Assembly (NCBI GenBank): GCA_944321765.1
Contig: CALUMQ010000026.1
Location: 124,001-188,000, forward strand
Direction of reading: 5' to 3'
Origin: an uncultured Alistipes sp.
Lineage (GTDB): Bacteria > Bacteroidota > Bacteroidia > Bacteroidales > Rikenellaceae
DNA length: 64,000 nucleotides
The notes under the pieces were generated by a model. It searched no databases. It worked only from the letters and a program-made list of their open reading frames with translations, and had not been told where the DNA came from. Position numbers and translations under genes: made by a program. Shown one piece after another: positions 25,513-34,370 of the stretch (positions within the stretch are counted from its first letter, which is position 1; each line of letters begins with the position of its first letter).

Positions 25513-26999
25513 CACGTCGACAAAGGTACGCTTTTTTTTGCTTCGCGGCTCCATGCCGCGAGGGTCGCCACGAGGTAGAGCGCGTAGAGGGCAGTCGTCT
25601 GCGGGGTCGAAAGGGTGTATTCGACGGCTCCGCCGGGCAGCGCCGCCGTCGTGCGGGCCAGTGCGGTGATCGCCTCGGCGGCGTGCCCCGTGACGAATGC
25701 GAAGGCGGGCGCCAGCGGCCCCAGGGGAAGGAGCATCCAGAGCGTTGCGCCGAATACGACGACGCCCGCCAGCGCAATGGCCAGCGGGTTGATGATCATC
25801 CCGGCGAGGGGCGTGCTTCCGAAGGTGTGGGCGATGAGCGGAGCCGTGGCCACGCTGGCCACCAGCCCGATGAGGTAGGCGTCGATGAGGGCGTTGAGCC
25901 ACCTGCGGCGGGTGCGGCAGCGGCGGCAGAGGGGCACGCCCCAGGCGAGGATTCCGGCCACGGCGACGAACGACAGCTGGAAGCTGATGTCGGCGAGCCA
26001 GTTCGGATTCCACAGCAGCATCAGCAGCGCGGCCGTGGCCAGGGCGTTCATCCCGACATACTCCGACCCCGAGGCCAGGGCCGTCTGGAGCACCGTGCAC
26101 ATGACGGCGGCGCGGATGGCGCTGGGCGGGAATCCGGCGGCCGCGACGAAGAGCCACACGGCGCCGATGGCCAGGAGGTTCTTTGCCAGATGCCCGCGGC
26201 GCAGCAGGGGCAGCCACCACAGCAGGGCGTTGATGAGCACGAAGACAATGCCGGTGTGGAGTCCCGAGACGGCCAGCAGATGGGCCAGTCCGCTGCGCGA
26301 GTAGGCCTCCCGCACGGAGGTCGTGAGGCCGCGCCGCTCGCCCGCGGCCATCGCCTCGACGACCGCCGCCGCTTCGGGCTCCATCTTCAGCCGCGAGAGG
26401 CGCTCGACGGCCCCTCGGTGCAGATCCGACGGCGCACGCTCCAGACGCTCCAGCAGCGAGCTTTCGCCGACCCACAGCGTCCCGGCATACCCGCGGCGCT
26501 GCATGAGCCGCCGGTAGCTCTCCGCCCCGCCGCGAAACGGACGTATCGTGCCGCGGCAGCGGATCCGCTCGCCGGGCTGCAGCGCCGTGAGCGAGTCGGC
26601 GTAGAGCCTCAGTCGGGCGTCGGAGGCGTGCCACCGTCCGTTCGCGGGGTTGCGCCACGCCGCCACCGAGGCGTCGGCCACCGTGTACCGTCCGCGATCC
26701 GCAGGGTATCCCTCGACGGTGATCTCGTAGTCGGTCGGCACGTTGCGCGGGACCGACACCTCGGGCATGCGGAGTTGCGCGGCGGCGAATCCCGCCGTGA
26801 GGAGCATCCCGAGGGTCGCTGCCGACGAGTGCATCAGCAGCGCCACGACCCCCGTCCACACGAATGCCGCTGCGAGCAACCACAGCGGCAGTTCGTAGGC
26901 TCCGGCCAGCGCAATGCCCGCCGCAAAGGGCGCGAGGAGCTTGAGCATCGGCATGCGGTCGAGGCGTTGCGTGAGTCGGGAGAGACGGAAGGCGTTCAT
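25512..26999 (-). CDS. ComEC/Rec2-family DNA uptake channel
   Basis: ComEC moves single-stranded DNA through the inner membrane during natural transformation. The 495-residue polytopic protein has the ComEC signature YSRSGLAHLLAVSGLHTGIV around residues 225-244, preceded by an OB-like soluble part (about 90-180) and followed by many membrane helices. It lacks the C-terminal metallo-beta-lactamase domain present in Bacillus ComEC. This short form is common in Bacteroidota. It starts 47 bases before the end of the phage-like block and has a promoter-like sequence upstream of its own. A methyltransferase gene overlaps its stop. Confidence 0.88.
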   Translation of the reverse strand: MNAFRLSRLTQRLDRMPMLKLLAPFAAGIALAGAYELPLWLLAAAFVWTGVVALLMHSSAATLGMLLTAGFAAAQLRMPEVSVPRNVPTDYEITVEGYPADRGRYTVADASVAAWRNPANGRWHASDARLRLYADSLTALQPGERIRCRGTIRPFRGGAESYRRLMQRRGYAGTLWVGESSLLERLERAPSDLHRGAVERLSRLKMEPEAAAVVEAMAAGERRGLTTSVREAYSRSGLAHLLAVSGLHTGIVFVLINALLWWLPLLRRGHLAKNLLAIGAVWLFVAAAGFPPSAIRAAVMCTVLQTALASGSEYVGMNALATAALLMLLWNPNWLADISFQLSFVAVAGILAWGVPLCRRCRTRRRWLNALIDAYLIGLVASVATAPLIAHTFGSTPLAGMIINPLAIALAGVVVFGATLWMLLPLGPLAPAFAFVTGHAAEAITALARTTAALPGGAVEYTLSTPQTTALYALYLVATLAAWSREAKKSVPLST

Positions 27000-27027
27000 G
27001 CGGGCGGAGTGCGGAGGTTTCGGAAGC

Positions 27028-27058
27028 TAAAGGTAGCAAATTCCGCCTATCCGACAAA
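27028..27058 (-). promoter_or_regulatory. Possible comEC promoter
   Basis: TTTG (27058-27055, leftward) and TACCTTTA (27035-27028) are separated by 19 bases, one mismatch from the -7 consensus. It overlaps the end of the P5-type gene and would separate comEC transcription from the phage-like block. Confidence 0.4.
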
Positions 27059-27448
27059 GAGATCCCACCCTTTTGTCACCTCGCGCAGGTCGGCCGCCGT
27101 GCCGTTCTCCACGCGCGAGATGGCCGCCGCCACGGGAATCATCGTCGCGGCGTCGCGCGTGTCGAGCGGCTTGTCGGGGTCGATCCCCGTGTCGGAGGCC
27201 ACGGCGCGGATGTAGTTGTCGGTGTGGTTCTCCACGGGCGGGGCCCAACGGGCGATCATGCCGCGCAGCGTGTCGAGTCCGTAGCGCCGCCGGTAGGTGT
27301 CCAGCAGCACGAAGATGGCGCGGTATCCCCAGACGAGGCTCTCGAACTGCTTGAAGTCCGGGTCGCGCGACGGCCGCACCTCGCCGCGGTAGCGGACCTT
27401 CGACTGGCGGATGTTGCCCGGGTTGTTGTTCGCAAGGCCCCTACTCAT
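27047..27448 (-). CDS. Phage P5-type structural protein / peptidoglycan-degrading lysin
   Basis: It belongs to the 'structural protein P5' family of Bacteroidota prophages, which has a lysozyme-like character. The 133-residue protein opens with the family signature RGLANNNPGNIRQSKVRY, then FKQFESLVWGYRAIFVLLDT and a LRGMIARWAPPVENHTDNYI segment, matching the family order. No signal peptide is seen, so it needs the upstream holin or a particle to reach peptidoglycan. It is the last gene of the leftward phage-type block and overlaps the holin gene by eight bases. The catalytic residue cannot be assigned from sequence alone. Confidence 0.82.
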   Translation of the reverse strand: MSRGLANNNPGNIRQSKVRYRGEVRPSRDPDFKQFESLVWGYRAIFVLLDTYRRRYGLDTLRGMIARWAPPVENHTDNYIRAVASDTGIDPDKPLDTRDAATMIPVAAAISRVENGTAADLREVTKGWDLFVG

Positions 27449-27866
27449 CGCCCACCTCCTTTCGGATGCGGCGGCGGGCGAACTGGCGCAGCCAGCGGAA
27501 GAGCGGGGCGTCGGAGAGCTGCGCGGCGTTCTCGAGGAACGACCACAGCTCCACGCCGCAGGTGAATCCGGCGAGCATGCGCGCGAGGTTGAGGTGCATG
27601 AAGTCGAGCACGCAGCTGTCGAGGAGCCACGCCATGGCGATGGCCGTCACCGCCAGTGCGAGTTTGAGGACCGTGCGCCAGGCCTCGCAGCTCTCGAAGT
27701 ACCACGTGCGCCCTTCGCGATGCGCGACGGCGCGGTCGGCGGCGACCCCCGAGACGAAGTCGACGGCAATGAAGAGCACGGTGGTGACCACGAGGGGCCC
27801 GATGGGTGCGAAGAGCGCGGCGATACCCGCCGCGGCTCCGCTAACGAATCTGTACAAAGCCTCCAT
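27441..27866 (-). CDS. Phage holin-family membrane protein
   Basis: This small membrane protein of 141 residues resembles the holins of Bacteroidota prophages. Hydrophobic segments are at about 8-20, 24-40, 68-88 and 90-106, including VVTTVLFIAVDFVSGVAADR, a typical DxxSG phrase of this family. The C-terminus is Arg/Lys-rich. It lies between the connector-like gene, which it overlaps by 26 bases, and the lysin gene, which it overlaps by eight. Holin-lysin adjacency is the usual lysis module. The start Met (MEALYRF) is chosen because longer frames upstream are shadows of the connector-like gene. Confidence 0.75.
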   Translation of the reverse strand: MEALYRFVSGAAAGIAALFAPIGPLVVTTVLFIAVDFVSGVAADRAVAHREGRTWYFESCEAWRTVLKLALAVTAIAMAWLLDSCVLDFMHLNLARMLAGFTCGVELWSFLENAAQLSDAPLFRWLRQFARRRIRKEVGDE

Positions 27867-28314
27867 CGGTCGTGCAGCGGTTGAGGATGTCGCGTGAGGG
27901 GTTGTATTCCGGGAACTCGTCGGCGTGCGTGCGCAGGTGGAGGGCCGCCCGGCGCAGCATGGCCCGGGCCTCGGTGCGCAGCGTGCGCAGCAGGGCGCGG
28001 CGGGCCTCTTCGTCGGCCGGCTGTCCCGTATCGGATTTCGGCGCCGAGGTGCCGCACTGCCCCGTGCGGACGTCGAGCCGCGGCTGGAGCGTGAGGCGGG
28101 TGAAGAGTGCGGCGGGTGCCGCGAGGTAGTCGGCCCGGAAGTCGGCATAGGCTCCGTCGAGGAGCCGTTCGTAGAGCGCCGGACCGATCACCGGCACGAT
28201 GTATCGGTGCTCGGCGGCGGCGATATCGGCTTCGGTGACGGTCGCCGGCGGAAGGCAGGCGCCTTCGGCGAAGGCGAGTTTGAGAACCTGAAGGGGTGTG
28301 ACAAGGGTTTTCAT
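27841..28314 (-). CDS. Phage head-tail connector-like protein (DUF6712-like)
   Basis: This 157-residue protein has no strong motif. It is largely helical, beginning MKTLVTPLQVLKLAFAEGAC, with an EADIAAAEHRYIVPVIGPAL segment and a helical C-terminus ending near EFPEYNPSRDILN. Proteins of this size and pattern sit after portal and capsid genes in Bacteroidota prophages and are thought to be head-completion or connector proteins. The middle holds an odd insertion (residues about 80-100) with Cys, Thr and Ser that looks disordered. It overlaps the holin gene. The family assignment is tentative. Confidence 0.6.
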   Translation of the reverse strand: MKTLVTPLQVLKLAFAEGACLPPATVTEADIAAAEHRYIVPVIGPALYERLLDGAYADFRADYLAAPAALFTRLTLQPRLDVRTGQCGTSAPKSDTGQPADEEARRALLRTLRTEARAMLRRAALHLRTHADEFPEYNPSRDILNRCTTDGGFVQIR

Positions 28315-28389
28315 GGTTGCGGGTGTTTGGATGCGGAGGGCGCGGGAGCGAGCCGTGGGCCGGGAGGGCCCGGCGGCATGCGCCCCCGG

Positions 28390-29616
28390 TTATCCGATGC
28401 TTTGGACGTTGTATTTGGTGATTTCCGAGAGGAACGCCTGCTGGCGCGGATCCTCCGGGTCGTAGTCGAGTCCGTCGGCCTTGCGGGCCTCCCAGACCTT
28501 CATGTAGATGGGTTTCGAACGCGTCGGCGGGCGATTGACGATCTGCAGCGACGAGGCGTCGAGCCCCAGCACCGCCGAGATGACGCTGCGGATGGGCTCC
28601 GTGAGCTCGGCCTGCTCGGCAAGGATCACCGTGTTGAGCGCCACCTCGTATTCGTGGAGGATGCGCTCGGCGCTGAAGCCTCCGGAGTACTCCAGGCCGC
28701 TCAGGGTCCGGAACCAGGAGTGCGCCACGACGATGTCGCTCACGGCCTGTTCGTGGAGCGTGTGCCAGTCGCCCTCGTTCTTCGCCTCGATGGGGATGAA
28801 CCGCGAGTTGTCGTCGTCGGCGCCGTCGCGGATGACGAACATCACCTGCCCGGGGCTTCCGGCGAACTTCTGCTCGGCGAGCCGCGCGATGCGTTCGGCG
28901 TCGGCCTCGTTGTCGACCGACGAGTCGAGCATCATCACCCCGGAGGGCTGGAACGAGTTGTCGAGTCGGGAGATGTTCCACCGGTCGGTCTTGTAGGCGA
29001 TGGCCGAGACGCCGAATCCGGCGATGTAGGGCGGCACGCCGTAGTGTTCGAACATCGGTTCGTAGTCCTTGTAGTGGATTATCGCGCGCAGGGTCCCGTC
29101 GGGCTGCTCCTCGAAGAGCGGGTAGAGGGGCAGCGTGAGGGCTTCGTCGCCGCGGAATGCCGCCCAGTCGTGGTGGAGGAGGATGTGCTGCCCGTCGCGG
29201 CCCACGCGGCAGCGCGAGGCGTCCTGGTGGAAGAGCGAGAGAAAGGCGTGGTCGGGGGAGGTGACGACCTCGAGGAATGCGTTTCCGAAGAGCGCCTTGT
29301 CGAGGGCCAGCTTGTTGAGCACCTGCCGCAGACTCTCCCCGGCGCCGTTCACGCGGCGCACGAAGGCCCCCAGGGCGGGCTGCCGGGCCTCGTCGCAGAC
29401 GAATCCCTTGCCCGAAATGTAGTCGGCCTTGTCGTTGATGATGCGGCGGTGGGTGGTCGAGCGGCGTGCCATGAGCGCCAGGGCTGCGGGGAAGAGGTTG
29501 TCGTCGCCCCATCGCCAGAACCGGTCGTCGTCGACGCGTCGGGAGCCGAGCGTGATGTAGGGGTCCGTGCGGTCGGAGACCCTCACGGCAGGTTTGAATT
29601 TCGGATGGTTGTCCAT
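28390..29616 (-). CDS. Phage portal protein
   Basis: It would form the dodecameric ring at the capsid vertex through which DNA is packaged. The 408 residues resemble portals of Bacteroidota prophages: RFWRWGDDNLFPAALALMAR at about 33-52, HRRIINDKADYISGKGFVC next, then LDKALFGNAFLEVVTSP, and a C-terminal ARLAEQKFAGSPGQVMFVIR segment. The late portion carries SAERILHEYEVALNTVILAE and KYNVQSIG at the end. It lies 81 bases downstream of the capsid gene on the leftward strand, which is the reverse of the usual portal-protease-capsid order. No terminase gene is adjacent. Confidence 0.87.
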   Translation of the reverse strand: MDNHPKFKPAVRVSDRTDPYITLGSRRVDDDRFWRWGDDNLFPAALALMARRSTTHRRIINDKADYISGKGFVCDEARQPALGAFVRRVNGAGESLRQVLNKLALDKALFGNAFLEVVTSPDHAFLSLFHQDASRCRVGRDGQHILLHHDWAAFRGDEALTLPLYPLFEEQPDGTLRAIIHYKDYEPMFEHYGVPPYIAGFGVSAIAYKTDRWNISRLDNSFQPSGVMMLDSSVDNEADAERIARLAEQKFAGSPGQVMFVIRDGADDDNSRFIPIEAKNEGDWHTLHEQAVSDIVVAHSWFRTLSGLEYSGGFSAERILHEYEVALNTVILAEQAELTEPIRSVISAVLGLDASSLQIVNRPPTRSKPIYMKVWEARKADGLDYDPEDPRQQAFLSEITKYNVQSIG

Positions 29617-29697
29617 GTTGTTTTCGGGGTTTTCGGAGGTTGCGGGAGACCGCAGCCCTCCGTGCGGCGGGTGCGGTCTCCCGGGTTTGTGGAGCCG

Positions 29698-30678
29698 TTA
29701 GGCGAATTTGTAGGCGTAGGTGACCATCGTGGGGTCGAGCAGTTCGCAGCCGGCCATGAAGACGGCGCGCTGGCGGTTCTCCATCTCGTCGGGGTTGTAC
29801 CACATGCGCACCTCGTTGCCGGGCATGTCGGCGGTGTTGACCGCCAGGATGAGGTTGCGGCGGTCGGTGAGCATGCAGAACGACTTGGGATAGGAGGTGG
29901 TGCCGAGGTACTCCTCGAGGTGTACGTCGATGATCGGAATGCCGTGGTAGGCGAGCTGCTGGCGGCCGTTCAGCGCGTCGATGTAGGCCGAATCCACGCC
30001 CTTCGCGTCGAGGTACTTCTCGTAGAGACGGTAGATGTCCGAGGTGACGAAGTAGGCCAGCTGTCCCTGCGCCTTGGAGTCGTGGATGCGGGCGTTGGCA
30101 TTCTCCCAGAGCGTGTCGAAGAGCTCGACGGCGTAGGCCGGATCGCTCAGCTCGTCGGCCGAGTAGGAGACGTTGAAGAACCGCTCGCCGTCGGCGCCCT
30201 CCGTGACGGCCTTCATGAATCCGTTGAAGGTGTTGTATCCCGATTCGGCGGAGGTGTCTCCGAGCCACATCGTGACGCGGATGTTTTCGGCCAGGGTCTG
30301 GCGGAAGAGCGACGTCTCGGCCTCTTCGAGCTGCGTGCCCGTGAGGTCGTCCATGTTGGCGTTGACCAGTGCGGCGACCTTCTCGTAGACCATCGAGAAG
30401 TAGTCGGCTGCGGCGAATCCGATTTCGGCCTTCACGCGGCTGAGCTGAATGGCCTTTTCGGTTTTGGTTGCGGCCTTGGTTCCGGACCATCCGGTCGAGG
30501 TGTACTTCTGGAGCAGGTTGCGGTTTCCGTCCCAGAGCTGTACGTAGGTGGGCTGCGGCATGTTGTAGAGCACGCGCACGCCCAGATCGCGGGCCGACTC
30601 ACCCGTGAGGATGGGGCGGAAGAAGACGTTCTCCAGTTCGGAACCGGTGTACTGTTTGGCTTGTTCGATGTAGTTCAT
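29698..30678 (-). CDS. Phage major capsid protein
   Basis: This 326-residue protein is probably of the HK97 fold. Evidence is its size, its place between a ClpP-like prohead protease and the portal, and content: GVRVLYNMPQPTYVQLWDGN, many aromatic and Asn residues, ENIRVTMWLGDTSAESGYNT in the middle, GIPIIDVHLEEYLG, and a late RRNLILAVNTADMPGNEVRM phrase that is typical of capsid proteins. No N-terminal scaffold/delta domain is obvious, since the protein starts straight into MNYIEQAKQYTG. The upstream leader holds an 18-base tandem repeat. Confidence 0.82.
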   Translation of the reverse strand: MNYIEQAKQYTGSELENVFFRPILTGESARDLGVRVLYNMPQPTYVQLWDGNRNLLQKYTSTGWSGTKAATKTEKAIQLSRVKAEIGFAAADYFSMVYEKVAALVNANMDDLTGTQLEEAETSLFRQTLAENIRVTMWLGDTSAESGYNTFNGFMKAVTEGADGERFFNVSYSADELSDPAYAVELFDTLWENANARIHDSKAQGQLAYFVTSDIYRLYEKYLDAKGVDSAYIDALNGRQQLAYHGIPIIDVHLEEYLGTTSYPKSFCMLTDRRNLILAVNTADMPGNEVRMWYNPDEMENRQRAVFMAGCELLDPTMVTYAYKFA

Positions 30679-30693
30679 GGTGTTTTGGGTGTT

Positions 30694-30729
30694 TGAAAAG
30701 GTGAATGGATGTGAAAAGGTGAATGGATG
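30694..30729. repeat. 18-base tandem repeat in the capsid gene leader
   Basis: Two perfect head-to-tail copies of TGAAAAGGTGAATGGATG occupy 30694-30711 and 30712-30729, just upstream of the leftward capsid start codon, and partial GGATG copies follow. Confidence 0.85.
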
Positions 30730-30774
30730 GATGAATGGCGGACCTTCGGAAGCCTCTCCCGGAGGCCCTGTGTG

Positions 30775-31698
30775 TTACTCGTTTTTGCGCAGGCGCCGCA
30801 CGTCCTCGGCATAGGCGTGTTCGTTGGCCGAGCGGATGGTGTCGCCGTAGGAGGGGTCCTCGCAGGGCTTCGTACGCGAGGGGGCAGCCTTGCTGCGGGC
30901 CTCCTCGACGGCTATCGACGAGCGCTGCAGCGATTGCGGAGCGATGTTTCCGGATCCTCCGACGCTTCCCGGGGCTCCGACGCTTCCCGGGGTGTCGAAG
31001 TGCAGGATGTTGCGGTCGACCTCCCCGGGAGCTGTCTTTTTCAGCCCCATGCGTGCGAGGAGCATCTCCCAACCCCGGGCGAGGTTCCGGGCCAGGGATT
31101 CGTTGCGCGGTGCGGCGGGGTCGATGATGCGGTCGGCCAGCCCTGCGGAGAGCGCCTCCTCGGGCGAGAGCCACCGGCCGTTCCCGTTGTTCTCGGCCAT
31201 CAGGGCCTCGAACTCCCCGACGGGACGTCCCGAGCGTGCGGCGTAGACCCCGGCGATGCGGGCGTCGGTCTGCCGCAGGAGCTCGATCTTCCCGGCCATC
31301 TCCGCGGCATTTCCCTCGGCCGAGCAGATGGCCGTGTGGATCAGGTAGAGGGCGTTTTCGGAGATCTCGCGGCACCCTTCGGAGGCGGCCTGGGCGATGA
31401 TCGTGGCGGCCGAGGCGGTGTATCCGTAGCAGCGGGTGGTGATGCGCCCGGGCAGCTGCCGCAGGGCGTCGTGGATCAGCAGGGCGTCGTTGACGTCGCC
31501 GCCCGTCGAGCGGATGTTGACGACGACCTCCGGGGCATCGATCGCGGCGATGCGCTGCAGCGTTTCGCGGAAGCGCTCATAGGTCGCCACGCGCGCCTCG
31601 GGCTCCTCGAACTGCCACTCCTCGGGCACGCCGATCGTGCCCTCGATGTCGATCTGGCAGAGGTCGGACGAATGGTTGATGAGAATGTCTGATTTCAT
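30775..31698 (-). CDS. ClpP-like phage prohead protease
   Basis: It is a serine peptidase of the ClpP/S14 fold used by phages to mature the prohead. The 307-residue protein has the oxyanion loop STGGDVND (64-71), nucleophile S96 in YTASAATI, catalytic H121 in ALYLIHTAI and Asp at about 145 (QTDARIAG). The C-terminal hundred residues are low complexity, rich in Gly, Ser and Arg (PGSVGAPGSVGGSG), as in tails that may be scaffold or linker. It lies 23 bases after the small gene and 96 bases before the capsid gene. Catalytic residues are intact, so it may still be active. Confidence 0.85.
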   Translation of the reverse strand: MKSDILINHSSDLCQIDIEGTIGVPEEWQFEEPEARVATYERFRETLQRIAAIDAPEVVVNIRSTGGDVNDALLIHDALRQLPGRITTRCYGYTASAATIIAQAASEGCREISENALYLIHTAICSAEGNAAEMAGKIELLRQTDARIAGVYAARSGRPVGEFEALMAENNGNGRWLSPEEALSAGLADRIIDPAAPRNESLARNLARGWEMLLARMGLKKTAPGEVDRNILHFDTPGSVGAPGSVGGSGNIAPQSLQRSSIAVEEARSKAAPSRTKPCEDPSYGDTIRSANEHAYAEDVRRLRKNE

Positions 31699-31721
31699 GA
31701 TAACAGGGGTTGTTTGTGGAT

Positions 31722-31979
31722 TTATATCGATTTGTCGTAGAATGCGTTGCGGGCCTTTTCGTAGGAGCAGCAGAACTCCTGGGCCGCGACTTCGAAGGCT
31801 TCGCAGCGGGGGACTCCGCGACGTTGCAGAAGCTCCACCTCGCGGCGTATGGCGAGACGTTCGCAGCGGCGGCGGTCGATGAGCCCCGAGGTGAAGAGTT
31901 TGCGCAGGGCCTCCCGGAGCGACAATCCGTCGATCTCCCCGAGGGCGACCTCTTCGAGTCGTTCATCGAGACGTGTCAT
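31722..31979 (-). CDS. Small possible DNA-binding protein in the phage block
   Basis: This 85-residue protein is not clearly assignable. The C-terminal half, CEAFEVAAQEFCCSYEKARN followed by AFYDKSI, has the spacing of a helix-turn-helix (AxxF-x3-YxKA). The first half is helical and charged (RRCERLAIRREVELLQRRGV). It could be a small terminase-like or regulatory protein, but no large terminase is present. It lies between the 786-residue protein and the protease gene. Three Cys in 85 residues (two adjacent, CC) are unusual. Confidence 0.6.
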   Translation of the reverse strand: MTRLDERLEEVALGEIDGLSLREALRKLFTSGLIDRRRCERLAIRREVELLQRRGVPRCEAFEVAAQEFCCSYEKARNAFYDKSI

Positions 31980-32009
31980 GTTTTTTCTGATTTTTTCGTG
32001 TGGGCGGGG

Positions 32010-34370
32010 TCAGTCTTCGATCCGGCGGAGGAACGTGCAGCGCACCGTGCCCTTCTGCGGGTCGTAGGAGCCGATCTCCTGGAGCATGGCGCGCACCGTG
32101 CCGGCGCCGGTGTCGATGCGGAACAGGGAGCGGATCTCCGGAGCGCCTGTTCCGGGCGTGAAGAGCGCGGCGAACTCATGGGGTGCGATCCGCAGCGAGA
32201 GGGTGATGCGCTGCCGGGTGGCGTCGCGCCGGGCGTCGCTGTCGTGGAAGCGGTGCAGCCCCTGCGCGCCGTCGCGGTCCTCGAAGCAGAGCGTGAAGGG
32301 CTCCGCATCGGCATCCCCCGCGAAGTGGAACGCCACGAGCGGATAGGCCGCCTCGCCCGAGGGATAACCCCATCGCTCGCCGTCGGGCAGGGGGTGCATG
32401 CCCGCGAAGCGGACGATGCGGGGCGTGAAGTTGGTGCCGTCCTCCTCGGCGTTGTCGCGGTCTCCGACCTGGGGAATCCAGGCCGTCGGGGCGTTGAGGT
32501 AGCGCCCCTGCGCATTGAGCGTCGGACGGAAGAGCGGGTTGCGGAGCACCTCCTCGCCCTGGAGCGTGGCGTACGAGGCGGCCGTGTAGCTCCACGCCCC
32601 GAACGGCGTGTCGGCATCGGCATCGAGCCGCGCCACGGGGCCGTCGCCCTCCTGGTAGCACCACGTGCGCACCTCGTGGGTGTCTACGTCGCACTCCTCG
32701 TACTCGATCGGCTGCGTGCGGTCGGTTCGGTCGCTCCAGTTGGCCTCGGGCCCGGCGCCGAAGAAGGTGTCGGCGGGTTCGATCCATACGGTGCGGGTCG
32801 CCTCCTCGGTGAAGATGCGGAGGTTGAAGAGGTGAACCAGGGCCTCCAGCACCTCGGACTGCCGGATGGCGTGACGGGCGACATCCCCGAAGGCGATGTT
32901 CGAACCGAATCCCGGACCCGCGAGGAAGCGCGGGCGCAGCGAACACTCCTTGTGGAGGGTCAGCGACATGCCGGCCTCGGCTCCTGCGAAGTAGATGAGG
33001 TTGAAGTATTTGGGGCTCGTGGGCGTGATGCGCTCGGCCACCGTGCGCAGCCTTACCTCGACGGTTGTCTCGCCCGTCTCCTCGATGTAGCCGTTGTAGA
33101 GGGCCCAGTCCCCGGCGTAGTCCACCCACTGCCCGCCGCTGTAGAGCTGCAGCTGCGGATCGGCCACCGTTCCGTCGGCGGGGGTCGTCACCTGGGCCGT
33201 GCGTGCCGCGAAGGAGCTCCAGAGGGTGCCGGCCACGCCGTTGCGGGTGTATAGAAGCCGGTACTGCGCGCCGTCGACGTGGTCGAAGACCACCGCACGG
33301 TAGGTGAACGACGGAGAGATCGACGTCCGCAGATCGACGTAGCGGTTCGCCAACTCGAAACGGAACTCCGACCCCGGGCCGAGGTAGATCGTGTCGAATC
33401 CCCGCAGACGCGTCCGCGAGAGGATGCGGTGCTGCGTGGTGTACTTCAGGTAGTACTCGAATCCGACGTTCACCTCGCCCGGCGGCGTGTAGACGATCTT
33501 GTTGCCCTCCATGCCGAAGCAGTTCCCGTTGTTGTAGAGCCCGCTGACGGCCACGCCGTCCGTGTCGACGCTCCCGGGCGTGGCCGTGTCGACGATGTTC
33601 CCCACGGTGTTGGCCACGGCGTTGGGGTTTGCCGAGACGCGCCCCAGGGCGTTTGCCACGGCCGTGGCGGGGGCGAGGCGCCGTGCGGAGAATCCCATGC
33701 GGTTGACCGCCGCCGTGGTGTCGCTCGAGGCGTAGGCGCCGCTCATGTAGAGCGAGCGGAAGAACTCCGACTGCAGGAAATTGCTTCTGACGCGGTATCC
33801 GGCCTCGTCGAAGATCGTTTCGACCAGCGTGGCGAGGTGCAGGAAGGGGTGGTAGTCGTCCACCGAGAGGAGCCTTTCGACCGGCAGGAGGTCCGACGAA
33901 CTGTTCTGCTGGAGGTACTCGTCGCGCACGATGGGGAAGAACTTCACCGGAGCGTCGTTCGTCCAGCTTGCGACGATCTCGGTCGGGGTCAGCGTCCCGG
34001 ACCACGCCACGCCGAGCGTGTTGAGCATCCTGCGTGCGGCATTCTCGGCCCATTGGGCTCCGCCGTCGCGGATTTCGAGCCGATACCCCTTGTCCGACCT
34101 TCCCAGCAGCCGCACGCTTCCGCCGATGAGCAGCGACCCTTCGTCCGACAGCGCTGCCGTGTGGCGGGCGTCGTTGAAGCGCACGGCGGCGTGCGGGTCG
34201 GCGTTATCATTGAGAACCTGGTCGTTGCGCGCCGTGCAGGGGATGGTGAGCTGCAGCGACCGCCCCTCGCGGCAGGCATTGGGGTCGGAGAGCTTCGCGG
34301 TGTCGTATCCCGGCACGGCGCAGCCTCCCGTGCCGAGGTCGCACGTGCGACCGTCGATCGTCAGCTCCAT
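32010..34370 (-). CDS. Large phage tail/baseplate-like protein
   Basis: This 786-residue protein is probably a structural component of a tail tip. The first 200 residues (LTIDGRTCDLGTGGCAVPGY, RSDKGYRLEIRDGGAQW, EIVASWTNDAPVKFF) resemble tail proteins of Bacteroidota prophages. The middle is Ser, Thr and Asn-rich with aromatic repeats, and the C-terminal part ends GAGTVRAMLQEIGSYDPQKG and then a Cys-Thr-Phe end. No signal peptide, membrane segment or enzymatic motif is visible. It overlaps the 323-residue gene by ten bases and precedes the small gene, so the block begins with these two proteins. Function is inferred from company and sequence style. Confidence 0.6.
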   Translation of the reverse strand: MELTIDGRTCDLGTGGCAVPGYDTAKLSDPNACREGRSLQLTIPCTARNDQVLNDNADPHAAVRFNDARHTAALSDEGSLLIGGSVRLLGRSDKGYRLEIRDGGAQWAENAARRMLNTLGVAWSGTLTPTEIVASWTNDAPVKFFPIVRDEYLQQNSSSDLLPVERLLSVDDYHPFLHLATLVETIFDEAGYRVRSNFLQSEFFRSLYMSGAYASSDTTAAVNRMGFSARRLAPATAVANALGRVSANPNAVANTVGNIVDTATPGSVDTDGVAVSGLYNNGNCFGMEGNKIVYTPPGEVNVGFEYYLKYTTQHRILSRTRLRGFDTIYLGPGSEFRFELANRYVDLRTSISPSFTYRAVVFDHVDGAQYRLLYTRNGVAGTLWSSFAARTAQVTTPADGTVADPQLQLYSGGQWVDYAGDWALYNGYIEETGETTVEVRLRTVAERITPTSPKYFNLIYFAGAEAGMSLTLHKECSLRPRFLAGPGFGSNIAFGDVARHAIRQSEVLEALVHLFNLRIFTEEATRTVWIEPADTFFGAGPEANWSDRTDRTQPIEYEECDVDTHEVRTWCYQEGDGPVARLDADADTPFGAWSYTAASYATLQGEEVLRNPLFRPTLNAQGRYLNAPTAWIPQVGDRDNAEEDGTNFTPRIVRFAGMHPLPDGERWGYPSGEAAYPLVAFHFAGDADAEPFTLCFEDRDGAQGLHRFHDSDARRDATRQRITLSLRIAPHEFAALFTPGTGAPEIRSLFRIDTGAGTVRAMLQEIGSYDPQKGTVRCTFLRRIED

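Noticed and set aside
25521-25528. Leftward TACCTTTG before the SAM methyltransferase
   Set aside because: It lies inside the comEC end, nine bases before the start codon, and the TGATG overlap already explains translation. No -33 element was seen.
27925-30696. Rightward open frame of 923 codons across the portal and capsid genes
   Set aside because: It is a shadow of the real leftward phage genes. It has Val/Gly/Arg-rich sequence and no motifs.
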